Assembly: GCA_018857735.1 (NCBI GenBank)
Contig: JABMCL010000338.1
Span: 225,001-289,000 of the forward strand
Length of the DNA stretch: 64,000 nucleotides
Direction: 5' to 3'
Origin: Alviniconcha marisindica
Lineage: Eukaryota > Mollusca > Gastropoda > Provannidae
Below, in pieces: positions 1 to 12,237 of the stretch. The translations under genes were made by a program, and so were the position numbers. Each line of letters starts with the position of its first letter. Positions within the stretch are counted from its first letter, which is position 1. The notes beneath the pieces are model-generated. The model was not told where the DNA came from and did not search any database. It was given only the letters and a program-made list of their open reading frames with translations.

Positions 1-614
1 CCAACCGTCAGTCTGTGATGTCTCTCCGTCTTCAGCATCCTCTCCAGAATTCATCCTTGACTTGTCAAAGGAGACAAATGTGTTTACCAGTTGTAGGCTA
101 AATAGGCGAGGGCCATTTGTCCTTCTTCGTCTTCTTGTCTCTTTGTGGTTTTTCCAAAGGAGGCAATCACTCACAAACCTGTTTGAATTATTCTTCAATG
201 AAAACAGCACCAGTCTGCAATAGCCGCACTGATTTCAAGCGCCCCGTGGATGTTCCTTTGTTATCCCCCAACAGAACTGTTTTTCACATAAAGAATTGCT
301 GGTTTAGTTATTTTCTCAGTGAGTGCAGCTGTAATTTTGTCTTGATAGTTGTTGTGGTCGTTGTTAAACCGTTCCATTAACTGACTGCAAAACTGACTAG
401 AATGCTGAGCGTGGAACGTAAGAATGGAGAGGAGGTTGAAGGTCATGTAAAGCAGAGGGGGGAGAAGGAAGAGAAGAAAAGGGAAAGAAAGAAAGAACTG
501 GCCAAAGATGATTGTAGGAAGATAGTAAGCTATGATGACTCAAGTGGACGGCAGAAATGGAAACGAAGATTTATAGCAAAACTTAGGAGAAATGAGTCAC
601 ATTTGTTTTTACAA
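1..614. other. Non-coding stretch, no recognised feature
   Basis: Mixed-composition sequence with a purine-rich patch near 440-500. Open frames here are short and show no recognisable domain, and I see no repeat shared with the rest of the window. Confidence 0.5.
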
Positions 615-832
615 CTATTATCCTTGACGGTAATGGCTATTTGTCTTCTTTCCCCCTTTGTTACTGAAATTATGAGTGTAACCAGTTTGTGATATAACGT
701 CTGTATCATGTTTACAGTTAACACTATTATCCTTGACGGTAATGGCTATTTGTCTTCTTTCCCCCTTTGTTACTGAAATTATGAGTGTAACCAGTTTGTG
801 ATATAACGTCTGTATCATGTTTACAGTTAAAT
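615..832. repeat. 109-bp tandem duplication (2 copies)
   Basis: The block 615-723 is repeated almost without change at 724-832, both starting CTATTATCCTTGACGG and ending near TGTTTACAGTTAA. The period is 109 bp. Near-identity points to a recent duplication. Apparent minus-strand frames across it repeat the same peptide (VNMIQTLYHKLV) only because the DNA is duplicated. Confidence 0.9.
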
Positions 833-2050
833 AAAGCCAACAACATAAATGACAACAAGAACAAAATGAATGCACAACGGTGCAAAAGCGGAACACGCAG
901 AGCCGCCATGATGTTGAAGCCTCTCACCCCCGCACCCATCCCTCCCAAAAAAGGGAGAAGACTTGGGTTTGTGCCAGAGAATTAGTCAGACCCACCTTAC
1001 AAGGAACAGGAGACAAATAAAAGTGGATTTTTAAATTCGGTGTATAGTGGATACTTTAATTTTTTCGCCATTAAACTGCTTCATGTTACGAGAAAACATG
1101 ACAGGAAGTGGCTCCTGAAGTCAGACTGCAATGCATGCCGGGAGTCGTATGTCCAATTCTCCGTGGCGGGGAGTGCACTCCACAACAGAAAACCATGCCT
1201 TAGTTATTCCCCCTTGTTTCCATTCCACGCACACAGAGATGTCTGGGGAGAGTATTCAAATGCTAATTCGGTCTGCTGAGCTTCTTAGCAGCAGTCGCGA
1301 CGAAGGAAATGCATAAAATTGAAAGCAAAGGAGGGGGCTGCTTTTTATACAGGGAACGAGCATGGAATGAAATGAAATGAAAACTAAAGATGATGGACTA
1401 TGATGGAATAAAAACCGTCTCCAGGAAAACGATCAATTTCGTAACGTCGGGACGAACGAGAAGGCCGTATTGAGAAAGCGTGGAATAATTCGAGGGACAC
1501 ATGTTTTTGTGGATATTGGGCGAAGGACGATTTATCAATGTCACATCGGGGGATCAACAAACAGGACTTTAATTGGCTGTTGGGAATGTGTTTCGCGAGG
1601 CGGGCAAAGCGCCTGAGCCGTTTGATCGATTCTCATTTGTATGAAAAAGGTCACTTGTTTCTTGAGAGGAAACGCAATTCAAACATTGCAAAAACTCGCC
1701 GATTCTCGATCATTGATATGCAGATAGGATTATTCCCCATAGGCGCGCAGGTAATAACGCTGATTTGTAATGAAAGACCCTGTTTTTTCCCCTCTGTGAC
1801 TGTCTTCTTCTCTCTGGGTCTTTTAGTCGCATGGGGAAACCTCTTCACTCACACCCGGGAAACTTCTGACAGACTGTGTGGAGCACATAGTCTTTTCTGA
1901 GCGCTTAGATACCATCTTAAACTCAACTGAACTTTACTCACGATAGAGGTTATCCGAGGACATTCCTGTGGATGAATAGCTTTGCAGCTTCTGTGTAACG
2001 CAGTAGCATGTTGCTTGGTACGGTCTATCCACAGCCCGACTCGACAGCAC
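833..2050. other. Non-coding stretch, no recognised feature
   Basis: No coding signal beyond short chance frames. A small ATGAA-type run lies near 1368-1382. The 120-residue frame at 1538-1900 has no recognisable motif. Confidence 0.5.
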
Positions 2051-2087
2051 CAGAGCACTCTTCTTCTTCTTCTTCTTTTCTTTCTTC

Positions 2088-2137
<50 letters not shown>

Positions 2138-2144
2138 GGGGAGG
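2051..2144. repeat. TTC/T tract followed by a 39-nt G run
   Basis: A TTC-repeat and T-rich segment runs directly into an uninterrupted G run at 2098-2136, then GGGGAGGGAG. The G run can form a G-quadruplex; its exact length is unreliable in any assembly. Confidence 0.9.
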
Positions 2145-2886
2145 GAGAGAGATTTTACGACTTCCTCTGCAATCACTCTGACCACTTTGCACAACATCTG
2201 AGCTGGCTTGCTAAAACTGAAGTGATAAACAGAAGCTGTGGCTAGAATTATAAACACGATCGTAAGATTTCTCATGTTTGGACGGGATTTTTTTTTTCAT
2301 TCCCCACCATACAGTATCTACACTTCAACTTCGATTTTCAATTTGTCCCAGCTGACGGACCGAGAAGCAAATCAAGGAGCGCGACACGCTTTACTGCCCG
2401 CAATTCCGTTCTTTGCTGTCTTGATGGTTACAAATTGTTTTCGCCTCTCCGCCCTGGGCTGATATCAGCTTGACGATGAATGTCTTTTCGTGGCATGCTC
2501 GGGAACTCCGGCACAAGCCTGAGCGGGTTTTGCCCAATTAAGGTAACGGCTTTCTTGGACTGTATTGATCTGCTTGCTTGTATCCAGAAAACGGTGTTTT
2601 GTGGATTTTCTTTTGGGTCTTTGCGTTGATCGGGATTGTCCTCTCTGCGACTGGTGTTGACTTTGTATCTTGTCGACGAAAGCGGACAGGCGGCATTAAC
2701 GTCACTGAAGTGTGATGGTGGATTAACCAAGCGTCATCACAGCTTCAAAGTCAAGAAAAGCAGCAGGTGGTTGACATTCGTCCCTCTCTTCGTATGCTAA
2801 AAAATAAAAAATAATAATGCGGTTGAATATTTCACGTTGGTGTACCCCACCAACACAGCGGCAACTTCAGATCAACAACACTAGGA
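2137..2886. other. Non-coding stretch, no recognised feature
   Basis: Moderately complex sequence with no shared repeat or recognisable protein match. The 100-residue minus frame at 2428-2730 looks like chance. Confidence 0.45.
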
Positions 2887-2919
2887 CCCCCCCCCCCCCC
2901 CCCCAAAAAAAAAAAAAAA
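2887..2919. repeat. Poly-C then poly-A run
   Basis: C run at 2887-2904 immediately followed by an A run at 2905-2919. Confidence 0.95.
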
Positions 2920-3079
2920 TGCCAGAGAAGCAGCAGGTAACAAATCATTGACCCTTGGACCAGCTCAGCTGCACAATTGGCATGCTGTATGCACTGTTCC
3001 TGTTTTCAGTCCATTTTTCCACTTGTTCCCCGTTTACATCGACTGGAGAGTGGCACAGAAAAAGGCAACGGAGAGATGT

Positions 3080-3302
3080 GGGCGGGGGCGGGGGGAGGGG
3101 GGGGCGGGGGGCGAGATAGTGAGTAAGGGAGAGAAAGAGAGGGGGAGTGTGAGTGAGAATGAGAGAGAGAGAAGAGGGGAGAACGACAGAGAGAGTGGGA
3201 GAGGGAGAGAGAGTATGTGTGAGAGAAACAGACGGTGACGGACAAAGAAAGACAGAACGAATATAAATAAGAATTATGAAAGGACGAAGAGGAAAAAGGG
3301 AG

Positions 3303-3387
<85 letters not shown>

Positions 3388-3443
3388 CACGCTTGCACGC
3401 ACGCACGCGCACGCGCACACGCACAAACACACACACACGCACA

Positions 3444-3474
<31 letters not shown>

Positions 3475-3523
3475 GCGCACGCACGCGCACGCGCACACGC
3501 ACAAACACACACACACGCACACA

Positions 3524-3591
<68 letters not shown>
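3080..3591. repeat. Compound GA-rich and CA/CACG microsatellite block
   Basis: A purine-rich GA/GGGA segment at 3080-3240 precedes a long AC tract at 3304-3385. An ACGC-rich region follows with a second AC tract ending at 3591. Inside it a segment containing GCACAAACAC recurs with a 78-bp offset (3421 and 3499), showing a segmental duplication within the microsatellite. Alternating purine-pyrimidine favours Z-DNA. The 251-residue Cys-Val-Arg frame on the minus strand is an artefact of this tract. Confidence 0.95.
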
Positions 3592-3593
<2 letters not shown>

Positions 3594-4118
3594 CAGCAGC
3601 AACAACCAACACCAGAAACAAACAAAAGGCTGACAAAAAGAAATACTGAAATGGAGAAAGAAATGGAAATGTGCCACAGCGCGCATGTCAAGCACCACAA
3701 CTGAAACCTAATTTCTATAGATCAACAATTGTAAATGACAGTTATCGTTCTTTATGACAAAGTTCCCGAGGGCATGTGGTTCGTGTCGCAGACTTCTAAT
3801 TCAATCGGTCCCCCAAAAAGCAGATTGCGAGAAATGACAAAAGAAGCTGATTTCTTCCTCTTTGCGGTGTGTTTTGTAGGAAAATTGATTTCCCAATGAA
3901 GGTCTCGTGGCCGTTGAGGGCTCTGGCCGTAATGTGATTTACATAAGAACGGTCTTCGCGGCAGGCTGTTTATTGCGGCTTGCCCCTGCCTGGAATTCTG
4001 ATGTTTGTCAATTTGCACTTACTTATCTTTTTATATGGAGAGCAGGCGTCGAGGGTAATAAACCAAAATGGTTGCTAGCTTTTTTTCTTCTCAGCTCTAT
4101 TCCTGCACCCCCCCATAT
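3592..4118. other. Non-coding stretch, no recognised feature
   Basis: No repeat shared elsewhere in the window and no recognisable coding frame. Confidence 0.45.
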
Positions 4119-4905
<787 letters not shown>

Positions 4906-5030
4906 CCACCGTTTACCTGTTGTTTAAGTGTTGTTCTGTCGCTTGACAAAGGAGCTTAGCCCGAAATTTCGCATGTTGCGTGATATTAAATAAGCGTTCA
5001 TTTGAACCTTTCTTGTGTTTGGATATTGAG
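4906..5030 (+). repeat. Hairpin-bearing dispersed repeat, copy 1
   Basis: Shares with 8195-8377, and with minus-strand copies at 41290-41480 and 48150-48206, the order TGTTGTTTAAGTGT, GCTTGACAAAGG, CCCGAAATTTCGC, TAAATAAGC, TTGTGTTTGG. The core pairs as a short stem: in the better copies GGGG and CCCC flank a 4-nt loop, then CGAAA follows. This copy is the most diverged. Confidence 0.75.
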
Positions 5031-5775
5031 GAAGACATATTTTTCTTTAAACGGGACAATACAAAAGACCGCAATTGTTTTGGAATGGCTTCCTTCTCCA
5101 AAACAGCAAACAAACATTTAAGGCACAAAAGCAAAGGATGCCAAATGAAAGGGTAAATAAAAATTTTTTTTAAACCAAACCCCCCCAAAAACAACAACAA
5201 CCGAATAAGCTTATTTTTGTGAAGTTCACATGAGCTGTCAATCGGGCCATTGGGTACCTCTCCCATCCCCTCTTTTTCAGTTCTTTCCAGGCACGGGTGG
5301 TTGCATAAGTCGTTTATAAAAAGCTAAAGTTTAGTGAAATAGCGAAACAGTCAAAGATAGAATTAACTCTACTCACCCGCGTGCAAAGATTTTTTTTAAA
5401 TCTGCCAAAACGCACAAAAGGTTGAAAGAACGCTGATATTAATTAGGCAATACAAAACAATGCACATTTTCATTGACAACAGACAACCAGACAATACACT
5501 AACAAACAATGAAATGGAAGAAACCTGACAACATAGCTTACGGTTACTGGAAAAGTCACTTGCTGAATAATTGATTCTACAACTAACTTCTCCACCAGCA
5601 AGCTGTAAGACGTCTTCCATTTCTTTCTTCGTTGTTATTTGTTGTTTGAAAAATGTACTTGCACTGAACATTTGCAAGGTTTTGTATTGTCTAATTAAAA
5701 TCAAAGAGTTCTTTTTAATCGTATGTGTGTTTTGACTTTGTTTCCCAACGCTAGCAGTCATCTTTGTTTCAAGTT
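5031..5775. other. AT-rich non-coding stretch
   Basis: AT-rich, with short A and T runs. Nothing coding or repeated is recognised. Confidence 0.45.
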
Positions 5776-5816
5776 TTGTTGTTTTGTTGTTTTGTTGTTG
5801 TTGTTGTTGTTGTTGT

Positions 5817-5903
<87 letters not shown>
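5776..5903. repeat. TTG trinucleotide then TG dinucleotide microsatellite
   Basis: TTG repeats to about 5819 pass directly into an uninterrupted TG tract ending at 5903. Confidence 0.95.
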
Positions 5904-5905
<2 letters not shown>

Positions 5906-7080
5906 AATGCCATTAATTTTCCTCGGCTGCAGCGTTGCATCACATCGATCGTTGGGCAAATGCTCTCTGATCTTGTGGACAACCTTACAAAGAGGTTGAC
6001 TCTTCCCCCTCTGCCTGGATGTTGCACAAACCCCTTGATCCCAGCGGAGCGGCGGAGTGTGTGTAGTACGTGCAGGAGGTGTCTGCCCGGGCTGTCATCG
6101 CTCAGCTGGGAAACAATGGCCGGCGCACGGGATGTTAACAACTGCTAAATGGAGGCATCCATCATCAGACTGGCTTTAGCCCCTCTGCACACGCCCTGCG
6201 CATCATCCCGAAGATGGCGTCTGCTTGGAAAACAAAGTGGATTAGAGTTCGGATCATGTCTGATAGATTGAGAGAACGGCGGGTTCCGGGTTTCAGGGCT
6301 TCTATTGTATTTTGTGCTCTGACACTTTGACACGGACTTCGACACTTTGAAACCGACTTTGGCGCCCAGTTCTGATGGAGTTACAGAATGTAACTGACGC
6401 TCTTCTCCCCCTCCCCCACCCCCCCCCCCCCCCACCCCTCCCCCTTTTGTTTTGTTTTTCTATGTCTCCTACCTATATTACTTTCAATACGACCACTATT
6501 GATTAACACCATTCCTACCATGACCTTGTTGTTGCCGCTGCTACTACTACCGTTGCTGAAGTTGTTATTGTTGTCGTCGTTGTAGTCGTTGTTGTTGTTT
6601 TGTTGGTGGTGGTGTTCCATTTTTCTTTTTCACAGACGTCGTTATCGTTGCGTCGCCATCCCTGTACCATGCTAGTTTTTGCCTTATGAGTTTCATTAAA
6701 TGGTTTTTGTTTTTGCAATTGTCCTCTTCTAAATCCTTATATTTTCTTTCGCCTCATCGCAACATAATCATCGATGGTCTAATAGCGAGCGAAACCTTTT
6801 TAACGTCAGTGACGGGTTTTGTCAATATTTGCCAAGAGCAAATAATGCTGCGCCCTCAGCAAGAGCAAGCACCGATTCTTGAGCCCGTTGGCTTCCTTCG
6901 ACGAAAACGCCCCTTATTCCTTCCAGGCATCCACAGACTCGTTATGCCGCGGCTGTGCCTCTTCAGTTCTTGTCGGCCAGCCAGATACTGGTCAGAGACG
7001 ACATGTCTTTGCACTGGTGCTCTCGCCTGAGGGTCCGCGGTCGTGAGCTCAGCGGTTCTGCACCGCACGTCCTTGTCTCC
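5904..7080. other. Non-coding stretch with C-run and triplet-rich patch
   Basis: Holds a C-rich run at about 6406-6446 and a TTG/CTA/GTC triplet-rich patch at 6525-6618. The rest shows no recognisable gene. Confidence 0.5.
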
Positions 7081-7160
7081 ATCATGAGGGAGAAGAGGGC
7101 AGTAGCTCAGTTGATGGACGCGTCAGCTTCCCGGCCAGGCATCGATACAGATCGACAGGG
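7081..7160 (+). repeat. Possible tRNA-like repeat fragment
   Basis: GTAGCTCAGTTGATGGACGC at about 7111 resembles a pol III A box, and GGCATCGATAC some 30 bases later weakly resembles a B box. No second copy or clear end is seen, so this is tentative. Confidence 0.25.
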
Positions 7161-7307
7161 CCCAACAGAAAACAACGCGCTCCTAAGCCGTCTGTGTAGA
7201 ATAGTTCTCCAATGCCGAAATCTCCGTGGAATTTTCTGATAGGGAGCGAATTATGTTTTGATCCGTTTAGTCCAGAACGCCAGAACGTGCACAACTGGGA
7301 TTTTTTG

Positions 7308-7366
<59 letters not shown>
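7308..7366. repeat. TG microsatellite
   Basis: Uninterrupted TG repeats. Confidence 0.95.
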
Positions 7367-7367
<1 letters not shown>

Positions 7368-7467
7368 AATACCGTACGGTTCATTTAGCAAGTTTCCCAT
7401 GGGAAATTTAGACCACTTTCCTGGATGAAAGCCAGTTGTAACAGAGTGGCGCCATGCAGAAGATAGC

Positions 7468-7675
7468 AAAATAGTCGGTGCACTGGGCTTGTAATCCAAT
7501 GAAAGCAGCTAGCGTGGCTTGCACTCCTGGTCGAGACAGGGTAAAGGACCTGTTTTCGTGTCAACGCTTATGCAAACTCGTCAGTGCCTGTCTCTCCTTT
7601 GTGTCTACAGCACACACTAACATCTTTACGCACGTTAAAGATTCCATGCCCACCGTTTTGTAAGAGAAGGCCTAG
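7468..7675 (+). repeat. Probable decayed tRNA-derived repeat
   Basis: Order GTGCACTGGGCTTGTAATCC, CTCCTGGTCGAGACAGG, then GCACGTTAAAGATTCCATG. The last segment matches GCACGTAAAAGATCCCAGTG in the candidate repeat at 21783-22080, and the first two resemble pol III promoter boxes. Family membership is inferred from this shared order. Confidence 0.4.
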
Positions 7676-8194
7676 TAGCCTATAACACACAAGGAGAGAA
7701 AACATCAGTAAAATGAGCATTATACCGATGACAGTCACTAGTCCCAATGCAAAACGAAATCACGCAGCCTCAATCCCCGAAGTAACTACAAAGCAGCAAA
7801 GATTGTGGAAATTTCAAATGTGAAATGTTCTGCCCAGTGCGACGTAGAAAGTGTCATGTCACCGAAATGTTTGTGTTAAGTTTCGTTCAGTTTTGAAACT
7901 ATGAGCCATCCTATCACGGAAGATTCGCTCCGGTACTTCAGTCAGCACTGAGTGTGGTGACTAACAGCTTTCAAAAATGATGATCACATTCGCACGTCAA
8001 GTTCTTCGATAACAGCATGCTTACACTTGACCAAACCCATTGTACAAAACCACATCAAGTAACAACCCTGTTACTGAAAGTGTAGATGCCACGAAAAATC
8101 TTAAACACAATTTATTTCAAATTGTCCTCTTCTGACACGAAAGCAACATAGCTCAACCAAAAGCAGATACGTATCTTAGTTCTGTATCTTATTT
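7676..8194. other. Non-coding stretch, no recognised feature
   Basis: No coding frame, microsatellite or shared repeat recognised. Confidence 0.45.
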
Positions 8195-8377
8195 TGAGCG
8201 TTTAACTGTTGTTTAAGTGTTATTTGGTAGCTTGTTAAGGGGATTACCCCGAAAATTCGCATGTTCTGTTTTGTCCTAATAAATAGCCATTTAATGTGTG
8301 TTTTTTAAACCTTTTATGTGTTTGGCTCTTGTTTTAGAACGCCAGCAGCCATTCTTGTTTCAGATTATTATTTTTTT
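8195..8377 (+). repeat. Hairpin-bearing dispersed repeat, copy 2
   Basis: Best plus-strand copy. It contains TTTAACTGTTGTTTAAGTG, then AGCTTGTTAAGGGGATTACC followed by CCGAAAATTCGCATG, then TCCTAATAAATAGCC, a T run, and AAACCTTTTATGTGTTTGG, GTTTTAGAACGCCAGCAGCC. GGGG-ATTA-CCCC forms a perfect 4-bp hairpin flanked by TTGTTAA and GAAAA. The minus-strand copy at 41290-41480 matches over the full length. Confidence 0.85.
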
Positions 8378-9382
8378 CAAAGTGTTGAACGAGATGATGG
8401 CAACGTAGAGATGTTGACACAGCCCTGCCGGCCCCAAACTGAGTTGAGTATATGCCGGAAAAATACAGAGGACGAACAAACGAACAAAGCGCCATTCCTT
8501 CCCCACTTTACATGTTAAATTCGATCTTCTAAACTTCAGCCCGGCGAAGATTAAAATCTGGAGGCAAGCTCAGAAAGTAGCCTAGCGAAATCCCTCAAAG
8601 ACTGATCGATCGCACCCTTTGCTGTGGGAGGGGGGAGGAGGAGAGGGGGGGGGGACAGTCTGAACCCGATAGGCAATCACCCAAACAAGGGGGAGAAAGG
8701 CTCTAGTTTTTAATGGCGATCAATTTTCCAGTTCTTTATGATTACACCTCTTCGCGAGACAGCTTCGATGTGCGTAACTGCTTGGGGGTAATCGGTATGC
8801 AAATGAAGGCGAATGTGATGTAGAAATATTGCACGTTACAAGGAATCCGAGGTTTGAAAAGCCCATTAGGGTTATGATGGATAGTTTGATTATTTCTGTC
8901 ACTGCTTGTGCGCCCGTTTAGGGAACTCTGCTTCTTTCTCCTCTCTGTCTGTCCTCACTGGGGGCGGTACTTTGCGTGTGGAGGAAATGTTTTTGATGTC
9001 CCTGCTCGTAATATGTGCTGAAAAATGATCAGTCATCGTCCAAATGGACCTTCTTCTTGCACATACGTACCGCACGCCGAAGCAAATGGCGGAAAACCTG
9101 GACTCACACGGCAGTGATGGTGATCTGAAATTGCTTGCGTTTAATTTCTTTTAGGGGTGTGAGGGGTGGGGCTGGGCGAGGGGGTGTGGGTTAGCTAAAT
9201 GGAATGCGTGTGGAAGATGGGGCGGGGGCGGGGGGGTTAAGATAAAGTGAATCATGGTTTCGCCTCCAGCTACGTGTACACTGTGCACCAGTTTCCCCCT
9301 TCTATTTTTGAACGACAAAATTTGAAGTTCCGGAAAAGGGAGTGTGTGTGTGAGTGTGTGTGTGGTGGGGGAGGGGGGGGGA
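8378..9382. other. Non-coding stretch with G-rich patches
   Basis: G-rich patches at 8624-8656, 9155-9237 and 9335-9382. Otherwise no recognisable feature. Confidence 0.5.
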
Positions 9383-9482
9383 GTTTACAAGTAAGTAAGC
9401 AACTTGGTGTTTAACGCCCAGTCAGCCGTTACGGTTATATCAGGGTGAAAGGGGTGTGTGTGTGGGGGGGGGGGTTTACAAG
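9383..9482 (-). mobile_element. 82-bp short retroposon, B type, with 9-bp TSD
   Basis: Perfect direct repeats GTTTACAAG at 9383-9391 and 9474-9482 enclose 82 bp. Read on the minus strand the insert is a C/CA-rich start, then CCCTGATATAACCGTAACGG, CTGACTGGGCGTTAAACACC, AAGTTGCTTACTTA. This 3' module aligns with the end of the tRNA-headed SINE at 61253-61569. The orientation, simple 5' part and TSD fit a truncated retroposition product. Confidence 0.8.
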
Positions 9483-9629
9483 CTAAGACTTTGCTTTACT
9501 CATTTTGTGTTGGTGCTTTTTTGTTTCTTGCTTTTCTGATTCATAATTTTGTTAGCGCTCTGACATGAGAGAGACAGAGACGGAGAATAGTGCATTTTTT
9601 ACATAATACTCCAAAATACCTCATTTAGG

Positions 9630-9702
9630 CATCACGCTGGTATGACCTTGACAGTTTGACCTTTACGGCTGACTGGGCGTTAAAAACTCTTTTACTTACT
9701 TT
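9630..9702 (+). mobile_element. B-type retroposon 3' module, plus orientation
   Basis: GACCTTTACGGCTGACTGGG followed by CGTTAAAAACTCTTTTACTTAC matches the B-type module inverted relative to the copy at 9392-9473. No clear TSD was found. The two inverted copies, about 200 bp apart, could pair in a transcript. Confidence 0.65.
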
Positions 9703-9737
9703 CAAGTTACCACTTACAAGCCGTCATATTGTGCTGT

Positions 9738-9738
9738 G

Positions 9739-9834
<96 letters not shown>

Positions 9835-9901
9835 ATATGTGTGTGCGTGTTTGTGCGTCCGTGCGTGCGTGTGCGTGTGTGTGTGTATGTGTGTGTGTGT
9901 T

Positions 9902-9973
<72 letters not shown>

Positions 9974-9995
9974 TGCGCGCGCGCCTATGCACGCA
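9738..9995. repeat. Compound TG/TGCG microsatellite
   Basis: TG tract at 9738-9831, an interrupted TGCG/TTTATG segment at 9832-9904, a second TG tract to 9973, then a short CGCG run. Prone to Z-DNA. Confidence 0.95.
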
Positions 9996-10497
9996 TGTTT
10001 TGAGCATTAAATGTGTATGTGGGTGTGGGTGTAATCTCAGTCGGTTAATGTAGCTTTAATACATTTCGTTGAAAACAAGATGTCAATCGATCAAAACAAA
10101 CTCCGTTTATAAGTCACACATTGAATAAGTCGGATGAGCAATAACAAACGCTACAATAGCCAGTTAATGCGGCTTTTACTTTTCATGTCCCCAGCAAACC
10201 CGACCAGCACAAATCACACCAGTTTATGACGCAGCCAAATGTCGATATGCGTGCGCATGCGGAAGTTGTGATCGATGCCACTTCCTGGGTGGACGCAGCC
10301 TCGCTCGAGCGATCACTGCTACCGTTGTTTGCAAGTGAATCCCATTGGATGAAACCTGGTTTGGAATAAACTGTAATATGAGCCATCCCTGTGACAGTTA
10401 GGGAGCAGGATTCTATCGAAATCGGCATTGGCACTGATGCTCCCGACCGTGTAGAATTTGTTTTTTCTCTTTTGTTTTACAATTTCATACCGAAAGA
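9996..10497. other. Non-coding stretch, no recognised feature
   Basis: The 83-residue minus frame at 10183-10434 has no recognisable domain. Confidence 0.45.
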
Positions 10498-10590
10498 TTT
10501 ATGATGGGTAGAAATTGATTTGTGTGATTCATGCCTTTCTGTCAGACATAAATTATCTTTTCGCGCAAGAATCCCCTCTCCCTCCCTCCA
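10498..10590 (+). repeat. Microsatellite-associated dispersed repeat, copy 1
   Basis: TTTATGATGGGTAGAAATTG, TGTGATTCATGCCTTTCTG, TCAGACATAAATTATCTTTT, GCGC and a CCTCCC-rich end match 45534-45630 with scattered substitutions. Both copies lie beside long AC and CT/GA tracts. Confidence 0.75.
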
Positions 10591-10601
10591 AGCCACTCCA
10601 C

Positions 10602-10930
<329 letters not shown>

Positions 10931-11049
10931 TGAAGGGGATAACTTGGCCCGGACAGAGAATGACAAATTTGGATGCAAAACCAAAAGAAAAAAGATGAAA
11001 GACAGATAGTTAAGAAGGCTGTAACTGTTAGAAGAAGCAACAAAAGAAG

Positions 11050-11158
11050 AAACAGAAGAAGACCCGCCCCCCACCCACCACCCCCGAAAAAAAAAGATGT
11101 GGGAGGGCGGCGTGGTGGGAGGGAGAGGTAGCGGGGGAGGGGGGGGGGGGGGGGGGCA
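11050..11158. repeat. C-, A- and G-rich homopolymer cluster
   Basis: CCCGCCCC-type segment, an A run near 11086-11096, then GGGAGGG segments and a long G run at about 11139-11156. Confidence 0.8.
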
Positions 11159-11162
11159 AGGA

Positions 11163-11235
11163 GGGAGAAACTGCCTTGCCGGCTTCGTGTGAAACAACAG
11201 TGTCTGTCGTCTTTTTGACCCCTCTCTGTCTTCTT
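11163..11235 (+). repeat. Direct repeat, copy 1 of 2 (547-bp offset)
   Basis: CTGCCTTGCCGGCTTCGTGT followed by GAAACAACAGTGTCTGTCG and a CTTTTTGACCC end. A close copy lies at 11710-11782. Both are preceded by G-rich runs. Confidence 0.8.
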
Positions 11236-11302
11236 TCACCCGGCCTCCCGCCTGACTACAGTTTCACTGTCATAACGCAAGCTGTCAATTTTCTGTCATT
11301 TG

Positions 11303-11372
11303 CCCCCCCCCCCCCCCCCCTCCCCCCTCCCACCCCCCCCCCTCCCCCCACCCCCCCCCACCCCCCCCCCCA
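11303..11372. repeat. C-rich homopolymeric run
   Basis: About 70 bases of C broken only by single A or T bases. Confidence 0.95.
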
Positions 11373-11709
11373 TCACCATTTCCCCAACCCTGTCCCCTCC
11401 TTCCTCCGACTCCTACTCCCGTCCTGTCCATTCTCTTCTCTGCCTGCTCCAGACAGAGGCTGTCACTCAGGAAAAGGTCAAAGGTCAGAGATCAGACAGT
11501 GATTCAACCCTGTCTGCACATTTTGCGACCAGTGTGTCATGAATTACACTAACCAGAAAGTGTTTTTGTGTCTCTGTTTGTCTTCTTTTATCCAAAACAG
11601 TTAAACAAGAAGTTTTAGCAACCAGAAAGGCTGGACGATGGCGGGAAGGGCGGCGGGGTGGGGGTATAAGGCGGGGAGGCGGAAGCGGGGGGTGGGGGGG
11701 TATGGGGGG
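11373..11709. other. Non-coding stretch between direct repeats
   Basis: Contains a G-rich patch at 11640-11709. No coding feature. Confidence 0.5.
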
Positions 11710-11782
11710 ATGGGGGGATTGCCTTGCCGGCATCGTATGAAACAACAGTGTCTGTCGTCTTTTAGACCCTTCTCAGTCTGTC
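11710..11782 (+). repeat. Direct repeat, copy 2 of 2
   Basis: TTGCCTTGCCGGCATCGTAT followed by GAAACAACAGTGTCTGTCG and CTTTTAGACCC. It matches 11163-11235 with few substitutions, suggesting a segmental duplication whose inner part has diverged or been replaced. Confidence 0.8.
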
Positions 11783-12039
11783 TTCGAACTTCCCCCCGTC
11801 CGGTCGGAACTCGTGACACTGCGATCAGCAAACGCATACGTAATCGGTTTCCAGCTCCATCCTGCCTGCTTCCAAAGAGGCGTGTCTGTGACAGGTAAGT
11901 GTGGGCACTGAGCTTCCAGTGTTAGCGTGAACTGGGAACACTGAGTGTCTAGCTCAGTGACTGGGAAACAGCTGAGCAAATGGGTACAACTGCCGGAAAT
12001 GATGCACTCGTAAAGGTCTATAAAGGTCAAAGTACTGAA
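11783..12039. other. Non-coding stretch, no recognised feature
   Basis: Nothing recognisable. Confidence 0.4.
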
Positions 12040-12237
12040 ACTCAGTCAACCATAGTTCAGGAGCTGTGTGAGAGTCGAGGTGGCCGTCCTGAGCTGTCCG
12101 TCCTAACGAGCCTTCTGGTTTCCGTGGACGTAAAGAATTATTGAACTGTGCTTCGGCATTGGTCACAACTTGTCCCTAATATGTCAATTGACATCTGAGG
12201 ACATTAAGCATCACTTCATCATCATCACTCAGTCAAC
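12040..12237 (+). mobile_element. D-type SINE-like element, two-core form, 11-bp TSD
   Basis: ACTCAGTCAAC at 12040-12050 and 12227-12237 encloses 176 bp. The body reads CAGGAGCTGTGTGAGAGTCG, AGGTGGCCGTCCTGAG, then core 1 (CCTAACGAGCCTTCTGG, GTGGACGTAAAG), CATTGGTCACAACTTG, core 2 (CCCTAATATGTCAATTGAC, GAGGACATTAAGCA), and an ATC tail. Matching copies lie at 40463-40612 (minus) and 44412-44583 (plus). Perfect TSDs and a short-repeat tail are hallmarks of LINE-driven retroposition. Confidence 0.85.

Noticed and set aside
2945..3700. 251-residue minus-strand open frame rich in Cys-Val and Arg-Ala
   Set aside because: It is a translation of an AC/ACGC microsatellite; the same repeat is open in several frames on both strands.
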